Below, in pieces: positions 22,552 through 31,331 of a DNA stretch of 31,353 bases (position 1 is its first letter; each line of letters begins with the position of its first letter). This DNA is from an uncultured Oscillospiraceae bacterium (GTDB lineage Bacteria > Bacillota > Clostridia > Oscillospirales > Ruminococcaceae). Location of the stretch: positions 1 to 31,353 of the forward strand of contig CAJTTB010000010.1 of assembly GCA_910579175.1 (NCBI GenBank), given 5' to 3'. The notes beneath the pieces were generated by a model. It did not search any database, was not told the DNA's origin, and worked only from the letters and a program-made list of their open reading frames with translations. Made by a program: the position numbers and the translations under genes.

Positions 22552-22734
22552 TTATCTGACTGATTGTCCGAAAAACAACCAATTTATATCGTACCCATAA
22601 AGCATATACAGGTGCTGATTTTCTATCTCAATACTCCAGTTTGATTCATCTAAAATAAACTTCATATCTTTCCTTGAATATACAACTCCAGAATCCCTTC
22701 TATCACCTGTTTGATAAGCGAATATCGGCTCCAA
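22552..22734 (-). CDS. Possible 60-residue protein or gene remnant
   Basis: A TTG-started frame whose stop lies 26 bases before the conserved small protein gene. The C-terminal half (NQHLYMLYGYDINWLFFG) is aromatic. No ribosome site precedes it and it begins right after a terminator hairpin, so it may be chance or a remnant. Confidence 0.2.
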   Translation of the reverse strand: MEPIFAYQTGDRRDSGVVYSRKDMKFILDESNWSIEIENQHLYMLYGYDINWLFFGQSVR

Positions 22735-22747
22735 AGAGGATAAAAGA

Positions 22748-22769
22748 AACCGGATTTATCCGGTTTTTA
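22748..22769. terminator. Terminator hairpin downstream of hydE
   Basis: AAACCGGAT/ATCCGGTTT with a short TT centre and T runs on both sides. A degenerate second copy of the same core (CGGATTTATCC) lies at about 22857-22867, followed by a run of T's. Both lie between hydE and the small gene. Confidence 0.7.
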
Positions 22770-22982
22770 GTCAATCAAAGCAATGGTATCAAAAACTTGT
22801 CTTCTTGCTCTTTATAGATCCCTTTATAAAATCTACAAATTACATTGCCAAACATTCGGATTTATCCAGTTTTTTCTTTTATCATTTTGATAGGATACTA
22901 ACGTTTTGAATCATCTTATAAAAGAGTATAACATAAAATACCGATAATTGTAAATAAGATATGGTAATTGTTTACAATACTT

Positions 22983-24035
22983 TTATTTTTCAATTGGATA
23001 TTCTTGATAATCTCCCCGTTGTGTCGTCAATTCATAACCAATTGCACACATGCGTTGATTGAGTTTTTCTCTGGACTCTGCAGCTTCTTCGTCCATACAA
23101 ATTTTATTATCATAAAGGGTATAACGCTTTCTCACATCAATTGGAGACAAATTTGGCATCACGACATTGGCACCGGCAAGAATTCCCTTTTCACGTCCAT
23201 TGGGATCGATCGTACCCAATGCGGTTGTGGCTGGAAGCAATACATTGGGTAACATCAAACGCAATATACCGATTAAAAATAAAGTCTGTTCTAAATTGCC
23301 CTTTTGTTTATCTGCAAATGGCGTTTGATGGTGTGGAAGAAATGGACCAATCCCCACCATCTGCGGCTTTAACTCCCAGATAAACAATAGGTCCTCTGCC
23401 AAATGTTCGGTTGTTTGGTAAGGAGAGCCCACCATAAATCCTGTTCCCACCTGATAGCCAATCTGCTTTAAAAACAACAAACACTGTTTTCTCGTCTTTA
23501 ACAATTGATTGGCAGGATGTAATTTTTGATAGTGCGCTTCCGTCGCTGTTTCATGGCGCAGCAAATAACGATTTGCCCCCGCTTGGTAAAAAGCCTCATA
23601 GGATTTGAAATCGCGCTCTCCCAGTGATAAGGTAATGGCACAATCTGGATAACTGTGTCTGATCCGAGAGATGATTTCGACAAATCGCTCATCGGTAAAA
23701 TAAGGATCTTCCCCTCCTTGTAATACAAATGTGCGAAATCCCAAGTGGTACCCCTGTTCACAACAGCTTAAAATTTGTTCTAAGCTCAAACGATAGCGTT
23801 GTACCTGTCGGTTCTCGGCACGAATACCACAGTAATAACAGTTATTTTTACAGTAGTTGCTAAATTCAATCAAGCCTCTGGTATAAATTTGATTGCCAAA
23901 ACGCGCTCTGGCAACCTGTCTGGATTTTTCAAATAAATACTCTGAAATCTCTGGCGTCATTCCATCAAGCAGTTGTATGAATTCTGATTTTGTTAATCTA
24001 TGTTCAGATTGTAATTTATCAATGAATGTCTTCAT
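22983..24035 (-). CDS. hydE: [FeFe]-hydrogenase maturation radical SAM enzyme HydE
   Basis: 350 residues, the usual size. The radical SAM cluster motif is CKNNCYYC (Cys62, Cys66, Cys69) followed by GIRAENR, then FVLQGGEDPYF and RHETA, features that separate HydE from biotin synthase. HydE works with HydF and HydG to build the di-iron unit of the H-cluster. Neither partner, nor a hydrogenase, is in the window. It lies 39 bases after the GNAT gene and probably shares its transcript. An AAGGAGAA ribosome site lies before the ATG. Confidence 0.9.
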   Translation of the reverse strand: MKTFIDKLQSEHRLTKSEFIQLLDGMTPEISEYLFEKSRQVARARFGNQIYTRGLIEFSNYCKNNCYYCGIRAENRQVQRYRLSLEQILSCCEQGYHLGFRTFVLQGGEDPYFTDERFVEIISRIRHSYPDCAITLSLGERDFKSYEAFYQAGANRYLLRHETATEAHYQKLHPANQLLKTRKQCLLFLKQIGYQVGTGFMVGSPYQTTEHLAEDLLFIWELKPQMVGIGPFLPHHQTPFADKQKGNLEQTLFLIGILRLMLPNVLLPATTALGTIDPNGREKGILAGANVVMPNLSPIDVRKRYTLYDNKICMDEEAAESREKLNQRMCAIGYELTTQRGDYQEYPIEK

Positions 24036-24074
24036 ATATGGTTCTCCTTATGATACCTATTTTGATTTATCATT

Positions 24075-24458
24075 TTACTCTTTTGTGCGTTGATAGCTCA
24101 TCAAATAATAAGGACCCTGTTCACACTCCTCTTCTTTTTGTATCGTCCAACCTTGATGCAGATAAAAATCCAATGCTCTGGTATTGGATTTCATACATTT
24201 TAGTGTCATAGGAGTTCCCAACATCTCAACAGCCCGATTGATCAATGCCTTTGCCACTCCTAACCCTCGATAGTCCTTTTGAACCATCAAATAATGAATA
24301 AACCGATCTGGTTCATATATCGAAGCAAAGCCCACCAGTTCCACACCAATATAAGCACACAATATCAACTCTTCTTTTAACAGTTCACCAAAGTCATATA
24401 GACCCATTTGACGGGTATCTTCCCAAGTAAAACACGCTTGTCTTATTTCTAAAAACAT
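24075..24458 (-). CDS. GNAT-family N-acetyltransferase
   Basis: 127 residues with the GNAT core: acceptor-side strands ELILCAYIGVELVGFASIY, then the acetyl-CoA loop VQKDYRGLGVAKALI (about 81-95, R.LG.A form) and the late strand LKCMKSNTRALDFYLHQGW. The N-terminus is short compared with full-length GNATs. The substrate is unknown. First gene of a probable two-gene unit with hydE; transcribed from the divergent promoter at 24555. Confidence 0.8.
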   Translation of the reverse strand: MFLEIRQACFTWEDTRQMGLYDFGELLKEELILCAYIGVELVGFASIYEPDRFIHYLMVQKDYRGLGVAKALINRAVEMLGTPMTLKCMKSNTRALDFYLHQGWTIQKEEECEQGPYYLMSYQRTKE

Positions 24459-24554
24459 CTGTCTTAATCTATCATACTCATGGGTTTGTACCCTTTTTAT
24501 GATAATTTATTTGATCGCTTTCATCTTTTATCATTCCTTTTTTCCATCCTATTT

Positions 24555-24583
24555 ATTATATCCTATTATTTCTTTTACCGCAA
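24555..24583 (-). promoter_or_regulatory. Promoter of the GNAT-hydE unit
   Basis: On the minus strand: -35 TTGCGG (24578-24583), 17 bp, -10 TATAAT (24555-24560). The -10 is perfect, the -35 weak. Confidence 0.5.
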
Positions 24584-24588
24584 TCGAA

Positions 24589-24618
24589 TTGTACAATTGA
24601 TATCAAATATGATATAAT
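24589..24618 (+). promoter_or_regulatory. Promoter of the HAD phosphatase gene
   Basis: -35 TTGTAC (24589-24594), 18 bp, -10 TATAAT (24613-24618), divergent from the GNAT promoter with the -35 boxes only five bases apart. Confidence 0.6.
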
Positions 24619-24671
24619 GGTATTGTCAATTCCTAACATCTCAATGATATTACTAGGCAGAAAGGAAGTTT

Positions 24672-25484
24672 ATGCAATATCAAATCATTGTTTTTGACCT
24701 TGATGGAACCTTGACCAATTCCCAAAAGAAAATTACCCCCAAAACCAAACGGGCAATTGAACAAATCCAACAGCAGGGCATTCAGGTTGTCTTGGCATCG
24801 GGCAGACCCACTTGTGGAATTTTACCCATTGCAGAAGAACTGAACCTAACAAAATATGGCGGTTTTGTGCTCTCCTTCAATGGTGCCAATGTGATAAATA
24901 TGCAAACCCAAGAGGTGATTTATCAAAAAACGCTGCCAATACAAATCATTCCCTCCCTTTGTGAATTTGCCCAACAGCATAAAATAAACCTGCTTTCTTA
25001 TGAGGGCAATACCATTATCACGCACGCTTCAAAAGACCCCTATGTCATAATAGAATCCCAGGTCAATCATATGCAGGTAAAACAGATATCTAATTTATGT
25101 GATTACATTCGTTTTCCCGTTCATAAATGTATGATTGTTGGAGATGGTGACCGATTGGAACAACTAGAGCCAATCGCAGTTTCCCAATTGGGGGGACAAT
25201 TGAATATCTATCGTTCAGAACCATATTTTTTAGAATTTATGCCGCAACAGATTGATAAAGCATATTCTTTGGGAAAACTATTAACACACCTAGGTCTAGA
25301 CAAACAACAGATGATTGCTTGTGGAGATGGATTCAACGATATTTCTATGATTGCCTATGCAGGGTTAGGAGTTGCCATGCAAAACGCGCAGCCATCTGTC
25401 AAAGCATCTGCTGACTATATTACAAGTTCTAACGACCAGGATGGAATTGTAAAGGTCATCGAAACATTTCTCATTCACAATTAA
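24672..25484 (+). CDS. Cof-type HAD-superfamily phosphatase
   Basis: 270 residues, the Cof subfamily length. Motif I is FDLDGTLTNS (Asp9, Asp11), motif II lies in VVLASGRP, and motif IV is GDGFNDISMI near residue 219. A C2 cap sits between motifs II and III. Such enzymes dephosphorylate sugar phosphates, flavin precursors or PLP; the substrate is unknown. The neighbouring GH13 gene 29 bases downstream suggests sugar phosphate. AAAGGAAG ribosome site. Confidence 0.88.
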   Translation: MQYQIIVFDLDGTLTNSQKKITPKTKRAIEQIQQQGIQVVLASGRPTCGILPIAEELNLTKYGGFVLSFNGANVINMQTQEVIYQKTLPIQIIPSLCEFAQQHKINLLSYEGNTIITHASKDPYVIIESQVNHMQVKQISNLCDYIRFPVHKCMIVGDGDRLEQLEPIAVSQLGGQLNIYRSEPYFLEFMPQQIDKAYSLGKLLTHLGLDKQQMIACGDGFNDISMIAYAGLGVAMQNAQPSVKASADYITSSNDQDGIVKVIETFLIHN

Positions 25485-25513
25485 ATTTTTAACCAAAAAG
25501 GATGGTACTATTT

Positions 25514-26824
25514 ATGTGGGCTTATCAAAGTGTATTCTATCAAATTTATCCACTGGGCTTTTGTAATGCGCCTTTTCCAAACGATGATCAACCAGTCAAT
25601 CGCATCCAAAAAGTTTGTGATTGGATAACACACCTCAAACAATTACAGATAAACGCCATTTATTTTTCCCCTATTTTTGAGTCAGATTCCCATGGGTATG
25701 ATACCAGAGACTTCAAAAAGGTGGACTGCCGTTTGGGAACCAACCAAGAATTTGCACAGGTGTGCAAAACACTTCATCAAAATGATATCCGGGTCGTATT
25801 AGATGGTGTATTTAACCATGTGGGAAGAGGCTTTTGGGCATTCCAAGACGTGCTTAAAAATCGGGAAAATTCTCCTTACAAAGATTGGTTTTTCATTCAT
25901 TTTGATGGCAACTCCAATTATAACGATGGTTTTTGGTACGAAGGCTGGGAAGGACATTTCGAATTGGTAAAATTAAATCTTCGCAATCCAGCCGTTGTGG
26001 ACCATATCTTAGAAAGTATCAAAAGCTGGGTGGAAGAATTTGATATTGATGGGCTTCGCCTAGATGTCGCTTATTCTCTAGACCATGATTTTATTCGTCG
26101 TCTGCGCCAGTTCTGCAATGAACTAAAACCAGAATTTTTCTTGGTTGGTGAACTGCTCCATGGCGACTACAATCAATTTGTCAATGACCAAATGTTACAC
26201 AGTGCAACCAACTATGAATGTTATAAAGGACTTTATTCCAGTTTTAACAGTATGAATTTATTTGAAATCACACATAGCTTATTGCGTCAATTTGGACCCG
26301 AAAACTGGACTTTATATCGAGGCAAACATCTGCTAAACTTTGTGGATAACCACGATGTCACCCGTATTGCCAGTATGTTGACCAATCCAAAACATCTGCC
26401 ACTTATCTATGGCGTATTATTTGGAATGCCTGGAATCCCCTGCATTTACTACGGCAGTGAATGGGGCGCAGAAGGACTCAAACAAAATGGTGACCCTACC
26501 CTACGCCCATCTTTCTCAGAACCTCAAAACAATGAGTTGACCAAATGGATTGCAACGTTATCTGACGCACATCAAAACAGCAAAGCGCTTTGTTATGGAG
26601 ATTTTCGTTCTATTGTCTTGACCAATCATCAAGTTATCTTTGAACGCAAGACAGATGAAGAACGCGTTCTAGTGGCTGTAAATGCCAGCGATCAACCTTA
26701 TGTTGCTCATTTTGATGCTGGCTGTGGATTAGCAAACGAACTGATTTCAGGAACCACCCATGACTTTGGTGGAGGAAGTACACTTCCACCATACAGTGTA
26801 CAATACTGGAAGATGGAAAAATAA
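25514..26824 (+). CDS. Short intracellular GH13 alpha-amylase-family enzyme
   Basis: 436 residues from the ATG at 25514. An earlier ATG at 25502 is only one base from the AAAAAGG site, too close. The barrel begins at once (SVFYQIYPLGF), so there is no N-terminal accessory domain, unlike the 614-residue enzyme at 16320. Catalytic residues: Asp184 (GLRLDVAY), Glu213 (VGELLHGDY), Asp281 (FVDNHDVTRI). A small C-terminal beta domain ends with TLPPYSVQYWKM. No signal peptide is present. It may be an intracellular cyclomaltodextrinase-like or alpha-amylase enzyme; exact specificity is not readable. Likely cotranscribed with the HAD gene. Confidence 0.87.
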   Translation: MWAYQSVFYQIYPLGFCNAPFPNDDQPVNRIQKVCDWITHLKQLQINAIYFSPIFESDSHGYDTRDFKKVDCRLGTNQEFAQVCKTLHQNDIRVVLDGVFNHVGRGFWAFQDVLKNRENSPYKDWFFIHFDGNSNYNDGFWYEGWEGHFELVKLNLRNPAVVDHILESIKSWVEEFDIDGLRLDVAYSLDHDFIRRLRQFCNELKPEFFLVGELLHGDYNQFVNDQMLHSATNYECYKGLYSSFNSMNLFEITHSLLRQFGPENWTLYRGKHLLNFVDNHDVTRIASMLTNPKHLPLIYGVLFGMPGIPCIYYGSEWGAEGLKQNGDPTLRPSFSEPQNNELTKWIATLSDAHQNSKALCYGDFRSIVLTNHQVIFERKTDEERVLVAVNASDQPYVAHFDAGCGLANELISGTTHDFGGGSTLPPYSVQYWKMEK

Positions 26825-26886
26825 CGCTGTAAAAAACAGTCACTATTATCAACCATATCACTTAATCATCGTCTATAAAACAAGTT

Positions 26887-26923
26887 AAAACCTGTTACAG
26901 AATGATCTGTAACAGGTTTTTTT
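26887..26923 (+). terminator. Terminator of the HAD-GH13 unit
   Basis: CCTGTTACAGA, loop ATGA, TCTGTAACAGG followed by seven T's; A's before the stem allow use by the convergent gene too. Confidence 0.93.
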
Positions 26924-26982
26924 ATGATGAAGTAGCAAACTGTTGGCAATTTGCAAAATATCAAAAAAGACACTTTTTGATA

Positions 26983-28023
26983 TTATTCCAAAACATAAAC
27001 TTCTACTGTTTTTGCTCCAAATCGTACGCTTTCCTCATAGGTGTTAAAAAAGCAATCTACCAATACTGTACCATTGTTCACTGCAGTTCCGGTATCATGT
27101 ACAGTGGAGTATCCATAAACATAACTGTTATCTGGTGTTTTAATATATAGTTTGGTGCCTTTTGGAAATTGACTTAAATTCATTGCAACTGCTCCTGGGC
27201 GCAGACTTGTTGGTTTGCCCAAAGCGCTATATGCAGTTGCTTTCCCAGTCACCTTATAAGCATAGTTGACAGGGTTTCCATTTTCATCTAATTGAATGGA
27301 ACTTCCTGGTTCCACCTGTCTTTTCACACCGCCAATTGTAATTTCTTCAACTACTGCAAACTCCTGTGAAATTGGTTGTACTGTCACTTCTTCAGAAACG
27401 ACGGTTGTTTCCTGTTCTACACCATCTATCCACTTGGTACTGGTAGTGGTCAATAGTGTACCTGCTACTCCCTCTACAGAAGTTATCAATTGTTGATTTG
27501 CTGCCAATTGAATTTCTGGCTTTTGTACTTCATAGGGAATTTCAGTCGTAAATTGATTTTGTGTATAAGTTACACGATTGATTACAATCTCAGTTTCTCT
27601 TGTCACCAATTCATTGGTTGCTACATTGATCAAATCATCATCTGATAAAGAAATCCCAGCTAAATCCAGTGCATCTTGCACAGTCCCATCTGTCATGGGA
27701 ATCATTTGTGTCTGTCCATCTGCTGTAATGGGAACTTCAAACGCTCTTGTAATATAGATATCTGCTTGACTGTCTGCAAATCCGGTAAATTCACATTTAT
27801 CATTTTCATCAAGTACAATGTTTTCTTTTTTTAAGATGTCCTCTAATTCTGTAAAGAGTGTATAACGGGAATATACCATTCCATCTTCGTGAATTGTCAC
27901 ACGATTGGATGTTGTTATCACACCTGTAAATACTGTAAATAACATTGCGCATATCATACAGACGAGCAATAATCTTAAAATCCATTTAGAACATTTAAAT
28001 CCTGTATGTTGAGCTGTTTTCAT
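26983..28023 (-). CDS. YabE-like cell-wall protein with DUF348, G5 and 3D domains
   Basis: 346 residues. A basic N-terminus and one hydrophobic segment (about 14-36) form a membrane anchor or signal. Next come two DUF348-type repeats (about 40-140), a G5 domain (about 150-225) and a C-terminal 3D domain (about 250-346). The 3D domain contains ATAYSALG, RPGAVAMN, the DTG of HDTGTAVNNG, and VDCFF. The 3D domain is the catalytic lytic-transglycosylase-like part shared with MltA and resuscitation factors. It should act on peptidoglycan outside the cell. GAGG ribosome site and a hairpin in its leader. Confidence 0.9.
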   Translation of the reverse strand: MKTAQHTGFKCSKWILRLLLVCMICAMLFTVFTGVITTSNRVTIHEDGMVYSRYTLFTELEDILKKENIVLDENDKCEFTGFADSQADIYITRAFEVPITADGQTQMIPMTDGTVQDALDLAGISLSDDDLINVATNELVTRETEIVINRVTYTQNQFTTEIPYEVQKPEIQLAANQQLITSVEGVAGTLLTTTSTKWIDGVEQETTVVSEEVTVQPISQEFAVVEEITIGGVKRQVEPGSSIQLDENGNPVNYAYKVTGKATAYSALGKPTSLRPGAVAMNLSQFPKGTKLYIKTPDNSYVYGYSTVHDTGTAVNNGTVLVDCFFNTYEESVRFGAKTVEVYVLE

Positions 28024-28120
28024 GTAAAATACCTCGTTTTCTACAGACGAAAGTCTGTTTTTTTGCCATAATGAAATTGAAATGATTTGGGTTTGTTACA
28101 TTTGTTACCGTTTTGTAAGT

Positions 28121-28149
28121 ATTATATTTACATAAATAGGATTTGTCAA
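28121..28149 (-). promoter_or_regulatory. Promoter of the YabE-like gene
   Basis: On the minus strand: perfect TTGACA (28144-28149), 17 bp, perfect TATAAT (28121-28126). Repeats of TGTTAC/TGTAAG type, WalR-like, lie just downstream at about 28094-28119. Confidence 0.85.
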
Positions 28150-28642
28150 GGAATATTTGAAACACTTTTTTATGCATTTTGACAACAAACATCAAAAATA
28201 ATACAAATTGTAACTTTTACATCTCAGTGATTTCTCGATTTTTTGTCAATTATCCACCAAAAAATAAATGGCAAATTTTCAGTATCTTACAAATCGAAGG
28301 TAAAATAAGATTAAGACAATCTATCTAATTTAAAGAATTTTTTTCTTTATTTTTTATAGTTTATCACATTAATTCTTTTTACATATAGTATAATTTATAA
28401 ATAATATTCTATTTGTATATTAAGATTATTTATTGTTAAAAGTTTTAACAATAAAATACGCTTTTTTAAATGCTCTTGTGAAATTTCGCCAATAAATTTC
28501 CAAAAAAATATATACGTATAATATATTTACGGATATATTATACGTATAGTATTAAAAAATACGCCTGATATCCAAAATCTGGTTCACAAACAATCTGATT
28601 CGGTGAAAAGTTGTTTGCAAAACCGTCCAATCAACCGCAAAT
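28150..28642. other. AT-rich intergenic region with large palindrome
   Basis: About 490 bp without a credible gene, between two genes of the same orientation. It contains the 38-bp palindrome at 28511-28548 and, at about 28578-28623, a weaker pairing (GGTTC.CAAACAA with TTGTTTG.AACC) close to the end of the upstream gene. Nothing else was recognised. Confidence 0.5.
28511..28548. repeat. Perfect 16-bp inverted repeat made of two TATACGTATA palindromes
   Basis: Arms at 28511-28526 and 28533-28548 are exact complements around a 6-base centre TTACGG. Each arm contains the 10-bp palindrome TATACGTATA, so there are two identical operator-like sites with centres 28 bp apart. No T tract follows. 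Possible uses are a site for a dimeric regulator or an extruding hairpin. Confidence 0.7.
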
Positions 28643-29377
28643 TTATTTTAATAATCTTTCTTGTAATCGATTGATAATGTCATGACCATAAGCTACTATC
28701 ACATAAAAAAGTGAAAAGATCATCATCATCACAATATTGATAAAACCAAAATGATAAAAGGTTTGATAATAAATACTGTTCCTAGTTGTGTCTATCTCAA
28801 ACCAAGCCTGTTTTGAAGTTGCCTGTAGAACTGCCTTGCCATCATCTGTGATAACATCGCTAATTCCCTCTTTGTCTTGCATATACTTCAACAACGCATC
28901 TGCTGCAATCACCTGCTGTACCCGTTTCCCATTTAAAAATTCAATTGACTCAATCTTAATATCTGGACATTCAAAACGCAGTTTCTTCACATGCAAACTA
29001 TTTAGATTGGTAAACAATGTTGGATCGCCATCTTGATAAATGGTATATAAAATCGTATTTTCCCGTTCTGCTACTCCACGAATCTCATTGGTAACCGTAG
29101 CGGCGTTTCCATTTATCTTTCCATCATAAATAAACCCTTTTCCCTGATCATACAAAATTCTAAATTCAGGTGTTACAACCCTGCCTTTTTGATCCATCAC
29201 CTCAGAGGTAGCAACATTCTGAGGGCTATAATTTAAACGAATGCTATCTATGGTAACTGGAAAGCGAATCAAAATTAGCAATACCATTAGGATAATATAA
29301 ATAATTGTGCTAATCACTTTGATTCGTTTGAATTTTTGCTGTTTTTTCAATCGATTATTTTCCATTAAATTTTCCAA
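28643..29377 (-). CDS. Two-TM membrane protein of unknown function, downstream of lepA
   Basis: 244 residues from a TTG six bases after AAAGGAG; an ATG 12 bases later is possible but poorly spaced. A basic start is followed by a membrane segment (about 21-43, ISTIIYIILMVLLILI), an extracytoplasmic domain of about 160 residues, and a second membrane segment (about 213-232, INIVMMMIFSLFYVIVA). No known motif is visible in the central domain. The gene starts 11 bases after the lepA stop and is surely cotranscribed. I do not recognise the family. Confidence 0.7.
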   Translation of the reverse strand: MENLMENNRLKKQQKFKRIKVISTIIYIILMVLLILIRFPVTIDSIRLNYSPQNVATSEVMDQKGRVVTPEFRILYDQGKGFIYDGKINGNAATVTNEIRGVAERENTILYTIYQDGDPTLFTNLNSLHVKKLRFECPDIKIESIEFLNGKRVQQVIAADALLKYMQDKEGISDVITDDGKAVLQATSKQAWFEIDTTRNSIYYQTFYHFGFINIVMMMIFSLFYVIVAYGHDIINRLQERLLK

Positions 29378-29388
29378 ACTGTTCTCCT

Positions 29389-31197
29389 TTAGCTATCCAG
29401 CTTTAACACAGACATAAATGCCTCTTGCGGAACTTCCACACTGCCCAATTGGCGCATGCGTTTCTTTCCCTCTTTTTGTTTTTCCAATAGTTTTTTCTTT
29501 CGCGTAATATCGCCACCATAACATTTGGCCAATACATCTTTTCGCATCGCTTTCACTGTCTCTCTTGCAATAATCTTCCCCCCAACAGCCGCTTGAATGG
29601 GCACTTCAAACATCTGACGCGGAATATTCTCCTTGAGCTTTTCTGCAATCTTTCTGGCACGCGGGTATGCTTTATCTTTATGCACAATAAAACTAAGTGC
29701 ATCTACAATATCGCCATTTAACAGAATATCCAACTTCACCAATTGTGAAGGATGATAACCGTCTAATTCATAATCGAATGAGGCATATCCTTTAGTGCGG
29801 GATTTTAACGCATCAAAAAAGTCATATACAATTTCATTGAGCGGTAACTGATAGTGCATCTCCACCCTTGTTTCTTCTAAATACTTCATATCTTTAAAGA
29901 GACCACGTCTATCTTGGCACAAATCCATAATATTTCCCACATAATCCACTGGCGTTAAAATACTTGCCTTTACCATTGGCTCTCTTGCCTGTGCAATGGT
30001 CGCCACATCTGGGTAATTGCTTGGATTGTCTATCATCACCACCTCCCCTGAAGTCAATTCAATTTCATAGATAACCGAAGGAGCTGTGGTGACCAGATCC
30101 AAATTAAATTCCCGTTCTAGACGCTCTTGGATAATCTCCATATGAAGTAATCCCAAAAATCCACATCGAAACCCAAAGCCCAATGCCTTTGAGGTTTCTG
30201 GCTCAAAAGTCAAGGAAGCATCATTTAGTTCTAGCTTTTCTAATGCTTCCCTTAAATCCCCATACTTGGCGCCATCTGCTGGATAAATTCCAGAGAACAC
30301 CATGGGATTTACTTTGCGATAACCGGGAAGTGCCTCTACCGCAGGATGTTCTGCCAAAGTTACAGTATCACCTACTCGAGTATCCCCAATATTTTTAATG
30401 CTAGCTGCCAAATATCCAACCTCTCCCGCAGAGAGCTGTTCAGTTGGAAACATGTTCTTTGCTCCCATATATCCCAACTCTACTACATTAAACTCAGCAC
30501 CAGTTGCCATCATCCGAATGGTATCGCCAACCTTTACTGTACCCTCTTTTACCCGAATATACACAATAACTCCCTTATAAGAATCATAATAGGAATCAAA
30601 GATCAATGCCTGAAGCGGAGCATTTTCATCTCCTTTTGGCGCTGGGATATCGGTGACAATTCTTTCAAGTACCTCTTCAATATTCATACCTAACTTTGCA
30701 GATACCCTTGGCGCGTCCAATGCTGGAATTCCAATGATATCCTCTACCTCTTGGCAGACCCGCTCTGGATCTGCGGAAGGTAGGTCAATTTTATTGACAA
30801 TTGGAAGCAGCTCTAAATTGTGTTCCAACGCCAAATAAGTATTTGCCAACGTCTGTGCTTCTACTCCTTGAGAGGAATCAATTACTAAAATCGCCCCCTC
30901 ACAGGCTGCCAAAGAACGAGAAACCTCATAGTTAAAATCTACATGCCCAGGGGTATCGATTAAATTAAATTCATATACCTCTCCATTTTTTGCCTGATAA
31001 TTTGCCTTTACTGCACGTGCTTTGATTGTAATTCCCCGCTCACGCTCAATGTCCATATTATCCAATAACTGTTCTTCCATCTCACGCTGTGCAACTGTAC
31101 TAGTCAATTCTAAAATGCGATCTGCCAAGGTACTCTTTCCATGGTCAATATGCGCAATAATAGAAAAATTCCGAATATTCTCTTTTTTTGTTGTCAA
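29389..31197 (-). CDS. lepA: Elongation factor 4 (LepA), ribosomal back-translocase GTPase
   Basis: 602 residues from a TTG at 31197. This start has GAGGTG six bases upstream and gives the usual short lead-in KKENIRNFSIIAHIDHGKST. The frame is open to a GTG at 31206, but that codon overlaps the ribosome site. GTPase motifs: AHIDHGKST (G1), RGITIK (G2), DTPGHVDF (G3), NKIDLP (G4), and the LepA-specific C-terminal region with KKKLLEKQKEGKKRM. It binds ribosomes and GTP and acts on stalled or wrongly moved ribosomes. The leader carries at least one full copy of a structured repeat. Confidence 0.97.
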   Translation of the reverse strand: MTTKKENIRNFSIIAHIDHGKSTLADRILELTSTVAQREMEEQLLDNMDIERERGITIKARAVKANYQAKNGEVYEFNLIDTPGHVDFNYEVSRSLAACEGAILVIDSSQGVEAQTLANTYLALEHNLELLPIVNKIDLPSADPERVCQEVEDIIGIPALDAPRVSAKLGMNIEEVLERIVTDIPAPKGDENAPLQALIFDSYYDSYKGVIVYIRVKEGTVKVGDTIRMMATGAEFNVVELGYMGAKNMFPTEQLSAGEVGYLAASIKNIGDTRVGDTVTLAEHPAVEALPGYRKVNPMVFSGIYPADGAKYGDLREALEKLELNDASLTFEPETSKALGFGFRCGFLGLLHMEIIQERLEREFNLDLVTTAPSVIYEIELTSGEVVMIDNPSNYPDVATIAQAREPMVKASILTPVDYVGNIMDLCQDRRGLFKDMKYLEETRVEMHYQLPLNEIVYDFFDALKSRTKGYASFDYELDGYHPSQLVKLDILLNGDIVDALSFIVHKDKAYPRARKIAEKLKENIPRQMFEVPIQAAVGGKIIARETVKAMRKDVLAKCYGGDITRKKKLLEKQKEGKKRMRQLGSVEVPQEAFMSVLKLDS

Positions 31198-31229
31198 ATA
31201 ATTCACCTCATATTTATTTTATCTATCTT

Positions 31230-31328
31230 TTATTACGAGCCGCTGACGATAGTCAGGCGAATCAGCGAGTAACAAAAAAATATACCTTTTATTCCTGCGC
31301 CCACAGGCGCACTTTAGATCATTGTTAT
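31230..31328 (-). repeat. Two-hairpin leader element, copy 2 (lepA leader)
   Basis: Read on the minus strand, hairpin 1 is TGCGCC-TGTG-GGCGCA (31296-31311). Hairpin 2 is bounded by TTGTTAC (31269-31275) and GTAATAA (31230-31236), with CTGAC-TATC-GTCAG inside. Order, loop and linker match copy 1 at 2708-2808; the paired differences keep the stems intact. The element ends about 24 bases before the lepA ribosome site. Confidence 0.7.
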
Positions 31329-31331
31329 TTT

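Noticed and set aside
28043..28064. Plus-strand terminator (ACAGAC-GAAA-GTCTGT followed by T's)
   Set aside because: No plus-strand gene ends here; it is more likely a hairpin in the leader of the minus-strand YabE-like gene.
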